A DNA stretch of 64,000 bases from Streptomyces sedi (GTDB taxonomy: Bacteria > Actinomycetota > Actinomycetes > Streptomycetales > Streptomycetaceae), in NCBI RefSeq assembly GCF_006335015.1, contig NZ_VDGT01000002.1, positions 186,001 to 250,000 of the forward strand, read 5' to 3'. The notes beneath the pieces were generated by a model. That model was not told the origin of the DNA and searched no databases. It saw only the letters and a program-made list of their open reading frames with translations. A program made the translations under genes and the position numbers. Below, piece by piece: positions 1 to 9,635 of the stretch (position 1 is its first letter; the number at the start of each line of letters is the position of its first letter).

Positions 1-27
1 GGCCGTCCTCGGCGTCACACTGGGCGC

Positions 28-741
28 ATGTCGAGTGATGTGCTGCCGCCGCCCCCGTTCCCCCTCGCCGAGCTGACCGCCGTCCGGCACGGGGAGAGCG
101 TCTCCAACGTCGTCTTCCGGGAGGCCGCCCGCGCCGGGCGGCCCGATGACAGCCTGGCCTACCGCGAGGCCCGGGTGCCGCTCACCGGCGTCGGGCGGGA
201 GCAGTCGGCGGCCGTGGGGCGGCGGTTGGCGGCGCTGCCGGCGGAGCGGCGGCCCGAGCTGGTCGTCTGTTCGCCGTACGCGCGGGCCCTGGAGAGCTGG
301 TCGGCGGCGGCCGAGCAGTGGCCGGGCGCGCCGGCGCCGCTGGTGGACGAGCGGCTGCGGGACCGGGAGGCCGGCGTCTTCGAGCTGATGACCCCGCTGG
401 CCGTCGAGGCCCACGCGCCGGAGGAGGCGCGGCGCCGCGCCGCGGTGGGGGAGTGGTGGTACCGGCCGCCGGGCGGCGAGTCGTTTCCCGACGTGACGCT
501 GCGGGTGCGGGACTTCCTGCGCGACCTGGCCCAGGCCGCGCCGGGGCGGCGGGTGCTGCTGGTGGCGCACGACGCCGTGGTCGTGGCGTTGGGCCTGGTC
601 GTCGCCGGCCTCGGCGCGGTGCCGCCGGAGCGTCCCGCGGCCGTGCCGAACGCCTCCCTGTCCCGCTGGGAGGGGGACGGCACGCGGCTGCGGCCGGTCA
701 CCTTCGGCGACACCGCCCACCTGACCGGCACCGACGGCTGA
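28..741 (+). CDS. Histidine phosphatase family protein (phosphoglycerate-mutase-like)
   Basis: A 237-residue cytoplasmic protein of the histidine phosphatase superfamily, which removes phosphate from small molecules or proteins through a phospho-histidine intermediate. The catalytic RHGES motif lies near residue 20, the PYARALES segment near residue 80 and the second catalytic histidine in LLVAHDAVVV near residue 181. Length suits a single domain. The ATG at 28 is the first in-frame start; no strong Shine-Dalgarno (SD) is visible, and an upstream start outside the window cannot be excluded. Substrate unknown. It is followed after about 90 bases by a methyltransferase gene on the same strand. 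Confidence 0.9.
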   Translation: MSSDVLPPPPFPLAELTAVRHGESVSNVVFREAARAGRPDDSLAYREARVPLTGVGREQSAAVGRRLAALPAERRPELVVCSPYARALESWSAAAEQWPGAPAPLVDERLRDREAGVFELMTPLAVEAHAPEEARRRAAVGEWWYRPPGGESFPDVTLRVRDFLRDLAQAAPGRRVLLVAHDAVVVALGLVVAGLGAVPPERPAAVPNASLSRWEGDGTRLRPVTFGDTAHLTGTDG

Positions 742-833
742 GCCGTCGACAACTGGCCACACCGCGACGGGAGATGCCACCGTCAGCTGACGGTCTTTCG
801 GTAATTGGTTACTCTGCCACGGGAGTTCGACAC

Positions 834-1688
834 ATGATCGACAACCCGGAACCGGAGGACCGTGTGGTGAGTGGACAGGGTGAGGGCGCGCCGCCGGAGG
901 CGTTGGACCTGCGCACGGACCAGCCGCACTCGGCGCGGATGTACGACTATCTGCTGGGCGGCAAGGACCACTACACCGTGGACGCCGAGGCGGCCGAGAA
1001 GGCGCTGGGGCCGTTCCCGTTGCTGCGCACCGCCGCCCGGGAGAACCGGGCGTTCCTCGGCCGCGCCGTCCGCTATCTGGTGCGGGAGGCCGGCATCCGG
1101 CAGTTCCTGGACCTCGGCTCCGGGCTGCCGACGGCGGAGAACGTGCACCAGGTCGCCCAGGCAGACGATCCGACCGCGCGCGTGGTCTATGTCGACAACG
1201 ACCCGATCGTGCTGGTCCACGGCAGCGCGCTGCTGGCCAGGGACGAGCGGACGGCCGTCATCCAGGGCGACATACGCCGCCCGCGCGAGGTGCTGGAGCA
1301 CCCCAGGGCCGCCGAACTGCTCGACTTCTCGCAGCCGTTGGGCCTGCTGGCCGTCGCCGTGCTGCACTTCGTCGCCGACGAGGAGGAGCCCGAGGGCCTG
1401 GTGCGGGTGCTGCGGGAGGCCGTCGTGCCGGGCAGCCACTTCATCCTGTCGCACGCCACCGCCGACCTCGCGCCCGAGGCGGCGATGGGTGTGCAGCACG
1501 CCTACCGCAGGCAGGGCGTGCCGTTGACGCTTCGCGACCGGCAGCGGTTCACCGGGTTCTTCGACGGGCTGACGCTGGTGGAGCCCGGCGTGCAGGTGGT
1601 CAGCGACTGGCGCAACGAGGAGCCGGAGGAGTCCCGCCCCGACCACGCCGACGTGTCCTGGTACGGCGGGATAGGCCGCCTCGACTGA
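834..1688 (+). CDS. SAM-dependent methyltransferase (DUF574/Methyltransf_19 family)
   Basis: A 284-residue protein of the actinobacterial DUF574 methyltransferase family. Visible marks are the N-terminal HSARMYDYLLGGKDHY segment, the SAM-binding FLDLGSGLPT loop near residue 100, the acidic VYVDNDP strand end and a VLHFVADEEEP segment. The family is abundant in streptomycetes and its substrates are mostly unknown. The reading frame stays open far upstream, but the ATG at 834 is preferred because GGGAG lies eight bases before it and family members start a short distance before the HSARMYDY motif. The region between 742 and 833 holds no other gene. Confidence 0.9.
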   Translation: MIDNPEPEDRVVSGQGEGAPPEALDLRTDQPHSARMYDYLLGGKDHYTVDAEAAEKALGPFPLLRTAARENRAFLGRAVRYLVREAGIRQFLDLGSGLPTAENVHQVAQADDPTARVVYVDNDPIVLVHGSALLARDERTAVIQGDIRRPREVLEHPRAAELLDFSQPLGLLAVAVLHFVADEEEPEGLVRVLREAVVPGSHFILSHATADLAPEAAMGVQHAYRRQGVPLTLRDRQRFTGFFDGLTLVEPGVQVVSDWRNEEPEESRPDHADVSWYGGIGRLD

Positions 1689-1790
1689 GCCGGAACGGCC
1701 GGAACGCCCTGCGGGAAGGCAACGGCGGCGAGGGACCAGCGGAAACGCCCCCGCGTCCGCCCCGCGTCCGGTCCTTCCGGGGAGCGCGGG

Positions 1791-2486
1791 TCAGACGACC
1801 CGCGGCTCGGAGGCCGGCGCGGGGATCTGGGCGGCGGCCTGGGCGGCGGCCTGGGTCTTGGCGTCGCCGCGGGGGCGCAGCAGCCGGGCGGCGAGCACGC
1901 CGGCGCCGACCAGCGCCAGCAGCGACAGCCCGGCGCTCAGCCAGCTGGCGCCCAGCAGCTGCCCGCCGAGGTAGCCCACGCCCACGCTGTAAGCGGTCCA
2001 CGCCAGCGCGGCCAGCGTCGACCACGGCAGAAAGTCGCGCGTGCGGCGGTCGGTCACGCCGGCGCCCAGGCTGACCACCGCGCGCCCGGCGGGCGCGAAG
2101 CGCGCGAGCACCACCAGCGCACCACCCCCGCGCGTGAGCGCCACCTCAAGCCGCTGCTGGGTGCGGCGCAGCCGGGGGGAACGCGCTATGGCCGGTCCGT
2201 AGCGCCGCCCGCCGCGCCTGGCCAGCCGGTACGCGAGCACGTCCCCGAGGACGGAGGCCGTGATCGCGCAGATCACCAGCAGGGCGATCTGCGGCAACTT
2301 GCCGCCCGGCGTGGGCGGTCCCGGCAGGGAGGTCACCTCGGCCGCGGTGTCGGCGGCGACGGCGGCGGCGGTGACGACCAGCGCGCCGCTGGGCAGCACG
2401 GGGAAGAAGACGTCGAGCGTGATGGACAGCACGACGGCCACGTAGATCCAGGGGGCGTACAGCAGTATCCCCAAGGTCTCCTGCAC
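1791..2486 (-). CDS. DedA family (VTT domain) integral membrane protein
   Basis: A 231-residue polytopic membrane protein of the DedA/VTT superfamily, linked in other bacteria to lipid flipping and membrane homeostasis. The N-terminal re-entrant segment with FFPVLPSGALVVTAAA, a central FARFAPAGRAVVSLGAG segment carrying the conserved arginine, and several hydrophobic helices are visible. The last 25 residues are an Ala/Gln-rich cytoplasmic tail. Translation starts at a GTG at 2486 behind GGGGAGAG. It is transcribed alone, convergent with the upstream methyltransferase gene. Exact substrate unknown. Confidence 0.85.
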   Translation of the reverse strand: MQETLGILLYAPWIYVAVVLSITLDVFFPVLPSGALVVTAAAVAADTAAEVTSLPGPPTPGGKLPQIALLVICAITASVLGDVLAYRLARRGGRRYGPAIARSPRLRRTQQRLEVALTRGGGALVVLARFAPAGRAVVSLGAGVTDRRTRDFLPWSTLAALAWTAYSVGVGYLGGQLLGASWLSAGLSLLALVGAGVLAARLLRPRGDAKTQAAAQAAAQIPAPASEPRVV

Positions 2487-2756
2487 TGCTTCTCTCCCCG
2501 TTCCCCCCAGTGATCGGGCCGACCGCTCCGGCGCGCGAGGTGGTGACTGATCAGACGTGGCGCGGAACGAGTCGGTTCCGCCGTACAGCGTACGCGCACG
2601 TCCTTCGGCAGGATCACGCGGGTGCGTGCGCGGGTGCGTGTGGCCATCATCTCACGCTGTGCCCCGGCAGGGTGGGGTCTCGACGCCGTTCCTTCGCGGC
2701 GCCGCAGTCGTTCACCCGGCAGTACAACCGACAGCTCGACCGACAGGGAGCACGCG

Positions 2757-3455
2757 ATGAGATCACTGGTCACCGGCGGACTGGCGGCGCTGCTCGCCGC
2801 GTTGGCGAGCACCGGGGGGACGGCGCTCGCCGCCGAGCGCGCGGGGGAGCGGGAGGGGGCCGGGCGCGAGGTCGAGCAGGGCTGGCTGTTCGTGGGCGAG
2901 TTCGCGCCGGTCGGCGCGGGCGGCACGGGTGCCGTCACCTACGACGAGACGCTGGTGCCGGCGGGCTCGCCCGTCGAGGTCGTGCAGTGGGTCGGCGACG
3001 GCCGCACCCGGGTCGAGCTGCGCGTGCGGGGCCTGGTCCCCGGCCACACCTACGGCGCCCATGTGCACGCCGAGCCCTGCGGCCCCGACCCCGCCGACTC
3101 GGGCCCGCACTACCAGCACGAGCCGAGCGACCGCCCCGGCGCTGCCAACCCGTCCAACGAGGTCTGGCTCGACTTCACCGCTGACGGCGAGGGCGCCGGC
3201 GCCGCCGACGCCCGGCAGGACTGGTACTTCCGGGCGGGCGAGGCCAACTCCGTGGTCATCCACGAGCACGCCACCTCCCGTGGCCACCACGGAACGCCGG
3301 GGGACGCCGGCGTGCGGGTGGCGTGCCTCACGGTCCCGTTCCGGGGCGTACCCGTCTCCGGCACGGCGGAGGCCGAGACCCTGCCGGCGCCCCCGATCCC
3401 GGCGCGGCCCTCCGGGGCGGCGGCGGGTAGGCTGGGGGGTACTGAAGGGGAGTAG
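2757..3455 (+). CDS. sodC: Secreted Cu/Zn superoxide dismutase-like protein
   Basis: A 232-residue exported protein of the copper/zinc superoxide dismutase family, which disproportionates superoxide outside the cell. Residues 1-24 form a signal peptide (basic start, alanine/leucine core, ALA-A site). The metal ligands sit in the usual order: GAHVHAEPCG, then PHYQHEPS, then the HEHATSRGHHG zinc/copper loop, and a late cysteine in RVACLTV can pair with that of EPCG. The ATG at 2757 is chosen for its CAGGGAG ribosome site and signal peptide. The stop codon lies inside the first conserved segment of the Mn2+ riboswitch that precedes the next gene, so the two may share a transcript. Confidence 0.85.
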   Translation: MRSLVTGGLAALLAALASTGGTALAAERAGEREGAGREVEQGWLFVGEFAPVGAGGTGAVTYDETLVPAGSPVEVVQWVGDGRTRVELRVRGLVPGHTYGAHVHAEPCGPDPADSGPHYQHEPSDRPGAANPSNEVWLDFTADGEGAGAADARQDWYFRAGEANSVVIHEHATSRGHHGTPGDAGVRVACLTVPFRGVPVSGTAEAETLPAPPIPARPSGAAAGRLGGTEGE

Positions 3456-3575
3456 CCCTACGCCGGTGCGTTCGACACACTGGCCCGCCGCCACCAGCGG
3501 CGCGGCCCGGCGCCCGGAGCGGACCGCGGCCGTGAGGCCGTGCCGCGGCGAGACCTTCGGCCGACAGTGTCAGTT
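3440..3575 (+). ncRNA. yybP-ykoY (Mn2+-sensing) riboswitch
   Basis: The leader begins with GGGGAGTAGC at 3447-3456 and ends with GCGAGACCTTCGGCC at 3548-3562, both hallmarks of the yybP-ykoY class, which binds Mn2+ and turns on manganese efflux genes. Between them lie GC-rich helices, and a short outer pairing between CTGA (3442-3445) and TCAG (3568-3571) closes the element. The downstream gene is a TMEM165/GDT1 exporter, a known member of this regulon in other bacteria. Boundaries are approximate. The first conserved block overlaps the stop codon of the superoxide dismutase gene. Confidence 0.8.
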
Positions 3576-3649
3576 GACGCTGCCGTGCCGAGGTCAGCGC
3601 TCCCCGCGAGGCACTCGGCCGGCGGCCTGAGCCCTACCGAGGTTCCCCA

Positions 3650-4249
3650 GTGTTCGACATTTCGACGGCGGCCGTGGTCTTCGGCGTCGTCTTTCTCGCC
3701 GAGCTGCCGGACAAGACCGCGCTCGCCGGTCTCGTTCTCGGCACCCGTTTCCGTGCCTCCTACGTCTTCGCCGGCATCGCCGCCGCGTTCGCCCTGCATG
3801 TGGCGCTCGCGGTGGCGGCCGGCAGCGTGCTGACCCTGCTGCCGCAGCGCCCGCTCCAGGCGGTGGTCGGCGTCCTCTTCCTCGGCGGCGCGGTGCTGCT
3901 GCTGCGGGAGGCGGCCAAGAACGACGAGGGTGAGGAAGAGGAGGAGCGGGCGAAGACTCCGAGCAGCGCCACCTTCTGGCGGGTGGCGGGCAGCGGCTTC
4001 ATGCTGATCCTGGTCGCCGAGTTCGGTGATCTGACCCAGATCATGACGGCCAACCTCGCCGCCAGGTACGACGATCCGTTCTCCGTCGCCGTGGGCGCCG
4101 TGCTGGCGCTGTGGGCGGTGGCGGGGATCGGCGTGCTCGGCGGCGCCGCGCTGATGAAGCGGGTGCCGCTGCGGGTGATCACCCGCGTCGCGGCGGTGGT
4201 CATGGTGCTGCTGGCCGGGTTCAGCTTCTACGAGGCGATCACCGGCTGA
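3650..4249 (+). CDS. TMEM165/GDT1 family (UPF0016) manganese exporter
   Basis: A 199-residue, six-helix membrane protein of the UPF0016 family (MneA in Vibrio, Gdt1 in yeast), which moves Mn2+ or Ca2+ out of the cytoplasm. The paired family motifs are clear: AELPDKTALA near residue 18 and AEFGDLTQIM near residue 124, each on the first helix of one half of the internal repeat. A charged loop rich in Glu/Lys (NDEGEEEEERAK) joins the halves. Control by the Mn2+ riboswitch just upstream supports manganese as the physiological ion. Confidence 0.9.
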   Translation: MFDISTAAVVFGVVFLAELPDKTALAGLVLGTRFRASYVFAGIAAAFALHVALAVAAGSVLTLLPQRPLQAVVGVLFLGGAVLLLREAAKNDEGEEEEERAKTPSSATFWRVAGSGFMLILVAEFGDLTQIMTANLAARYDDPFSVAVGAVLALWAVAGIGVLGGAALMKRVPLRVITRVAAVVMVLLAGFSFYEAITG

Positions 4250-4279
4250 GCGCCGCGGCGCGAGGGAGGCGGCGCCCGC

Positions 4280-4945
4280 TCAGCGGGTGATCGTCACGCG
4301 GGCGCCGCCGTCGGGCGCGGGGGTGACCCGCAGCTGCTCCAGCGTCTCCACATGGGCCGTCGCCCCGAGGGTGGCGGCCCGTGGCCCGACGCCGATGACC
4401 TGGGCGCCGGAGGCCAGCGCGGCCTCGACGCCGGCGGCCGAGTCCTCCAGGGCCACGCAGTCCCAGGGGTGGACGCCCAGCGCGGCGGCGCCCTTGAGGA
4501 AGCCCTCCGGGTCCGGCTTGCTGGCGCTCACCGACTCCGCGGTGACCTGGACGTCCGGCATCCGCAGCCCGGCCGCCGTCATCCGCGCCTTGGCCAGCGC
4601 CGAGTCGGCCGAGGTGACCAGGGCGTGCGGCAGCTCCTCGATCGAGGCGAGAAAGCGGGTCGCGCCCGGGATCTCGACGACGCCCGCGACGTCGGTGGTC
4701 TCCTCGGCGAGCAGCAGCGCGTTCTCCCTGAGGTTCTCCTCCATCGGCCGGTCGGGCAGCAGCTTCGCCATGGTGGCGAAGCCCTGACGGCCGTGGACCA
4801 CGGCCAGTACGCGGGCGAAGTCGATGTCGTGCTCCTCGGCCCAGCGCCGCCAGATCCGCTCCACCGCGGCGTCGGAGTTGACGAGGGTGCCGTCCATGTC
4901 GAGTAGCAGGGCGCTGAACACGCCCACGGTCTCTGTCGTACGCAA
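4280..4945 (-). CDS. HAD-superfamily sugar-phosphatase-like hydrolase
   Basis: A cytoplasmic phosphatase of the haloacid dehalogenase superfamily, of the beta-phosphoglucomutase/sugar phosphatase type. The four HAD motifs are present: LLDMDGTLVNSD with the nucleophile aspartate, VTSAD, SKPDPEGF with the lysine, and ALEDSAAGVEAA. A helical cap lies between motifs I and II. The start is taken at a TTG (4945) because GAAGGA stands eight bases upstream; GTG codons at 4927 and 4921 are alternatives. The frame runs open further upstream without a good ribosome site. Substrate unknown. Confidence 0.85.
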   Translation of the reverse strand: MRTTETVGVFSALLLDMDGTLVNSDAAVERIWRRWAEEHDIDFARVLAVVHGRQGFATMAKLLPDRPMEENLRENALLLAEETTDVAGVVEIPGATRFLASIEELPHALVTSADSALAKARMTAAGLRMPDVQVTAESVSASKPDPEGFLKGAAALGVHPWDCVALEDSAAGVEAALASGAQVIGVGPRAATLGATAHVETLEQLRVTPAPDGGARVTITR

Positions 4946-5224
4946 CGGGGCCGTCCTTCGGTAGCGGACCGATGAGGAGTCACTGCGGAGAGTTCGGTCA
5001 GTGGCCTGGCGTGGGGGGCGAGAAAGCCAGTGGTCCCGCCCGGGTGGTCGGGGATCGGGCGGGGCCACTTTGTTTCCGTAGGGTACAAAACGTGGGCCGC
5101 GTCGCGCCACCCCACCAGAGGCGCGTTACCTTCGCGTTCCGGGAGCGTTCACCGGAGAAGTCCTTCGGGCGGCGGGTGTTGACGGGGTGGCGCGCACGCC
5201 GGCGCGCGGGCTTCCGGCGCGCGC

Positions 5225-7363
<2,139 letters not shown>

Positions 7364-7417
7364 TCACCCATAAGGGTGGTGCATAATCGCTGCCAACCGA
7401 CCGGGAGGGCAGGCGCG

Positions 7418-8425
7418 GTGACGGACCGGCTCGACTGTCTGATCTGTGGCCGCCTGTGGCTGCCCAGTGGCGAGCCGAGTTGTGACTGCCTGACCCATTC
7501 GCTCTCCCGCCCCGTCGGCCCTCCGCAACACGAACCGGACCCGGCCGACGTCGCGCTCTTCCCGCTGGAGGAGGAACGCCACCCCAGGACGGCGGCTGCC
7601 GCGCGCCGGCGCGCGGGGGGCGTGGAACGGCTCGGCGTCGCGCCGGTCGACGCGGTGGGCACCGCCGACGTGGTCGACGCGCCGGCGGGCGCCGCCCGGC
7701 CCGCGCCCTCGCACCGCAAGCCGCGCTCCCGCCACCGGGCCTCACTCGCGGCCGGCGGCGCGGTGGCCGCCGTGGTCGGCGGCGCCGCGCTGGCCGCCTC
7801 GTTCTTCAACGGCGCCGGCCGCGACCGCGCGGTCTCCGACGCGTTGCCGCCGGTGCCCAGCCTGGTCCTGCCGGACGGCAGCGGGGAGACCGGCGAGGGC
7901 ACCGCCACCGAGAGCGACGGCCACACGCCCGAGCCCGAGGAGGGCACGGAGGCCGCGCCCGACGGCCCGGACGGCGGCGAGCCGCCGCCCGACGAGCCGG
8001 AGGCCGACGCGACGGGCGAGCAGCCCCCGTCGCCCGACCCGACGCCGACGGACCGGCCCGACCCCCCGCCGACGGGCCCCAGCCCGACGCCCACCCCACC
8101 CACCGAGCCGGCGCCCGACGACCCGGAGGAGCCCGAGGACCCCGAGGAACCGGAAGACCCCGACGACCCGGACCCCGACGAGCCCGACCCCGACCCGACG
8201 GGCAGCCTGAAGGAAGGCGACGAGGGGCCCGAGGTCGTCGAACTCCAGGAACGGATGCGGGAACTGCGGTGGGTCTACCGGGGCCCCGCCCACGGCACCT
8301 ACGACGCGGCGACGAGGGAGGCGGTCGCTCGCCTCCAGTCGGCCTACGGGGTGACGGACGACCCCAAGGGCGTCTACGGCCCGCCCACCAGGGAACTGCT
8401 GGAGAGCCTGACCCAGGGCCGCTGA
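7418..8425 (+). CDS. Membrane-anchored peptidoglycan-binding domain protein
   Basis: A 335-residue protein. Residues 1-35 carry a zinc-finger-like CLICGR...CDCL pair on the cytoplasmic side; one membrane helix follows at about 110-130 (LAAGGAVAAVVGGAALAASF). A long Pro/Asp/Glu/Thr-rich stalk with DP and EEPEDP runs would cross the wall, and the last 70 residues form a PG_binding_1 domain (LKEGDEGPEVVELQ, AVARLQSAYGV). The GTG at 7418 follows GGGAGG. It probably senses or tethers to cell wall; the partner on the cytoplasmic side is unknown. It is divergent from the exporter gene. Confidence 0.8.
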   Translation: MTDRLDCLICGRLWLPSGEPSCDCLTHSLSRPVGPPQHEPDPADVALFPLEEERHPRTAAAARRRAGGVERLGVAPVDAVGTADVVDAPAGAARPAPSHRKPRSRHRASLAAGGAVAAVVGGAALAASFFNGAGRDRAVSDALPPVPSLVLPDGSGETGEGTATESDGHTPEPEEGTEAAPDGPDGGEPPPDEPEADATGEQPPSPDPTPTDRPDPPPTGPSPTPTPPTEPAPDDPEEPEDPEEPEDPDDPDPDEPDPDPTGSLKEGDEGPEVVELQERMRELRWVYRGPAHGTYDAATREAVARLQSAYGVTDDPKGVYGPPTRELLESLTQGR

Positions 8426-8479
8426 TCTTCTTTTCTGCGGAGCGACCACCGCGGCGGGGTGCCTGGGCGAGCGGCTTTG

Positions 8480-8810
8480 GGGGCGCGGGGAACTGCGCGG
8501 TGCATTCGTGGCGGGTCGCGCTCGACAACGGTGCGGCATTGGTTAGGTGGGTTGTCGGGTGCGCCCCGGTGTCGGGTTGCTCGCGCAGTTCCCCGCGCCC
8601 CTTGACGGCCGCTCGGGGGTGCGGGGAACTGCGCGAATGCTGGGTGGCGGGCTGTGGGCGACTACGGTGCGGTATCGGCTAGGTGGGTGGTCGTCCGCAG
8701 GCGGTGGCGGGCTGCGGGCGACTGCGGTGGCGCATTGGTTAGGTGGGTTGTCGGGTGCGCCCCGGTGTTGGGTTGCTCGCGCAGTTCCCCGCGCCCCTTC
8801 ACGGCCCCGC
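8480..8810. repeat. Clustered intergenic GC-rich repeats
   Basis: This 373-base gap between convergent genes holds four copies of a 20-base element whose core is GCGGGGAACTGCGCG or its complement: about 8483-8500, 8582-8602 (inverted), 8618-8634 and 8778-8798 (inverted). Positions 8536-8610 and 8732-8806 are near-perfect 75-base direct repeats, 196 bases apart. Between them a 48-base unit beginning GGCGGGCTG recurs at 8646 and 8706. The core resembles a short intergenic repeat scattered through many Streptomyces chromosomes. Nothing here looks coding. Confidence 0.75.
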
Positions 8811-9635
8811 GGGGTCCGCAGACCCCGCGAAGCGGGGCTCCGCGTTGAAGGCCGCCCGCCGCGTGGCGCGGCGCAGCGCGCGCAGGACCGTTCCGCCGCA
8901 GAGCAGCACCAGCCCCGCCGTCAGCACCGCCCTGGGCACGTCCCAGCCCAGCGAGGTGGTCAGCACATAGGTGAGGTAACGCCCCAGGTTCTCCGGCAGC
9001 GGATCACCTGGCACGAACGAGATCCCGCTGCTCATGCCCGCCAGATAGGGCCACGCCTGGAGGTTCATCACCAGCCCGTACCCCAGGGAGGTGACCGCCC
9101 CGTACCCGGCCACCAGCGCCAGCTCGGCGCGCCCGCGCAGCCGTCGGGAGCCGGGCAGCAGCCCGGCGCCCATCGTGACCCAGCCCATGGCGAGCATCTG
9201 GAACGGCAGCCACGGCCCGACACCGCCGGTGAGCAGCCCGGAAGCCAGCATCGAGACCGAGCCCAGCACGAAGCCGAAGCCGGGGCCGAGTACCCGCCCC
9301 GCCAGCACCAGCAGGAAGAACATCGGTTGCAGTCCCGCCGCCCCCGCCCCCAGCGGGCGCAGCGCCGCCGCTGCCGCCGCCAGCACGCCGAGCATGGCGA
9401 CGGACTTGGCGCCCAGGCCGGACTCGGCGATCGCCGCCCAGCCCACCGCCAGCATCAGCGGCAGCAGCAGCGCGAAGAGCCACGGCGCGTCCGACGAGTG
9501 CGCGAGCCCCGCACCGGGCGCGGCCAGCAGCGGCCAGCCGAAGCCCATCACGCCGACCGCGGAGACCAGCAGCAGCGCGGCGACCGAGCGCGGTCCCAGC
9601 GGCACCGGCGCCGTCCGGGGCCCGGTGCCTCTCAC
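8799..9635 (-). CDS. ECF transporter S component (probable cobalamin-specific)
   Basis: A 278-residue membrane protein with about six hydrophobic helices, the substrate-binding (S) subunit of an energy-coupling factor importer. Family marks include LVLAGRVLGPGFGFVLGSVSMLASGLLTGG and the GPWLPFQMLAMGWV segment typical of larger S proteins for cobalamin or queuosine-type substrates. The start is a GTG whose last two bases begin the stop codon overlap of the ATPase gene (GTGA), so translation is coupled. It ends the riboswitch-controlled operon. A B12 role is inferred from the riboswitch; the S-protein fold alone does not define the ligand. Confidence 0.85.
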   Translation of the reverse strand: MRGTGPRTAPVPLGPRSVAALLLVSAVGVMGFGWPLLAAPGAGLAHSSDAPWLFALLLPLMLAVGWAAIAESGLGAKSVAMLGVLAAAAAALRPLGAGAAGLQPMFFLLVLAGRVLGPGFGFVLGSVSMLASGLLTGGVGPWLPFQMLAMGWVTMGAGLLPGSRRLRGRAELALVAGYGAVTSLGYGLVMNLQAWPYLAGMSSGISFVPGDPLPENLGRYLTYVLTTSLGWDVPRAVLTAGLVLLCGGTVLRALRRATRRAAFNAEPRFAGSADPAGP

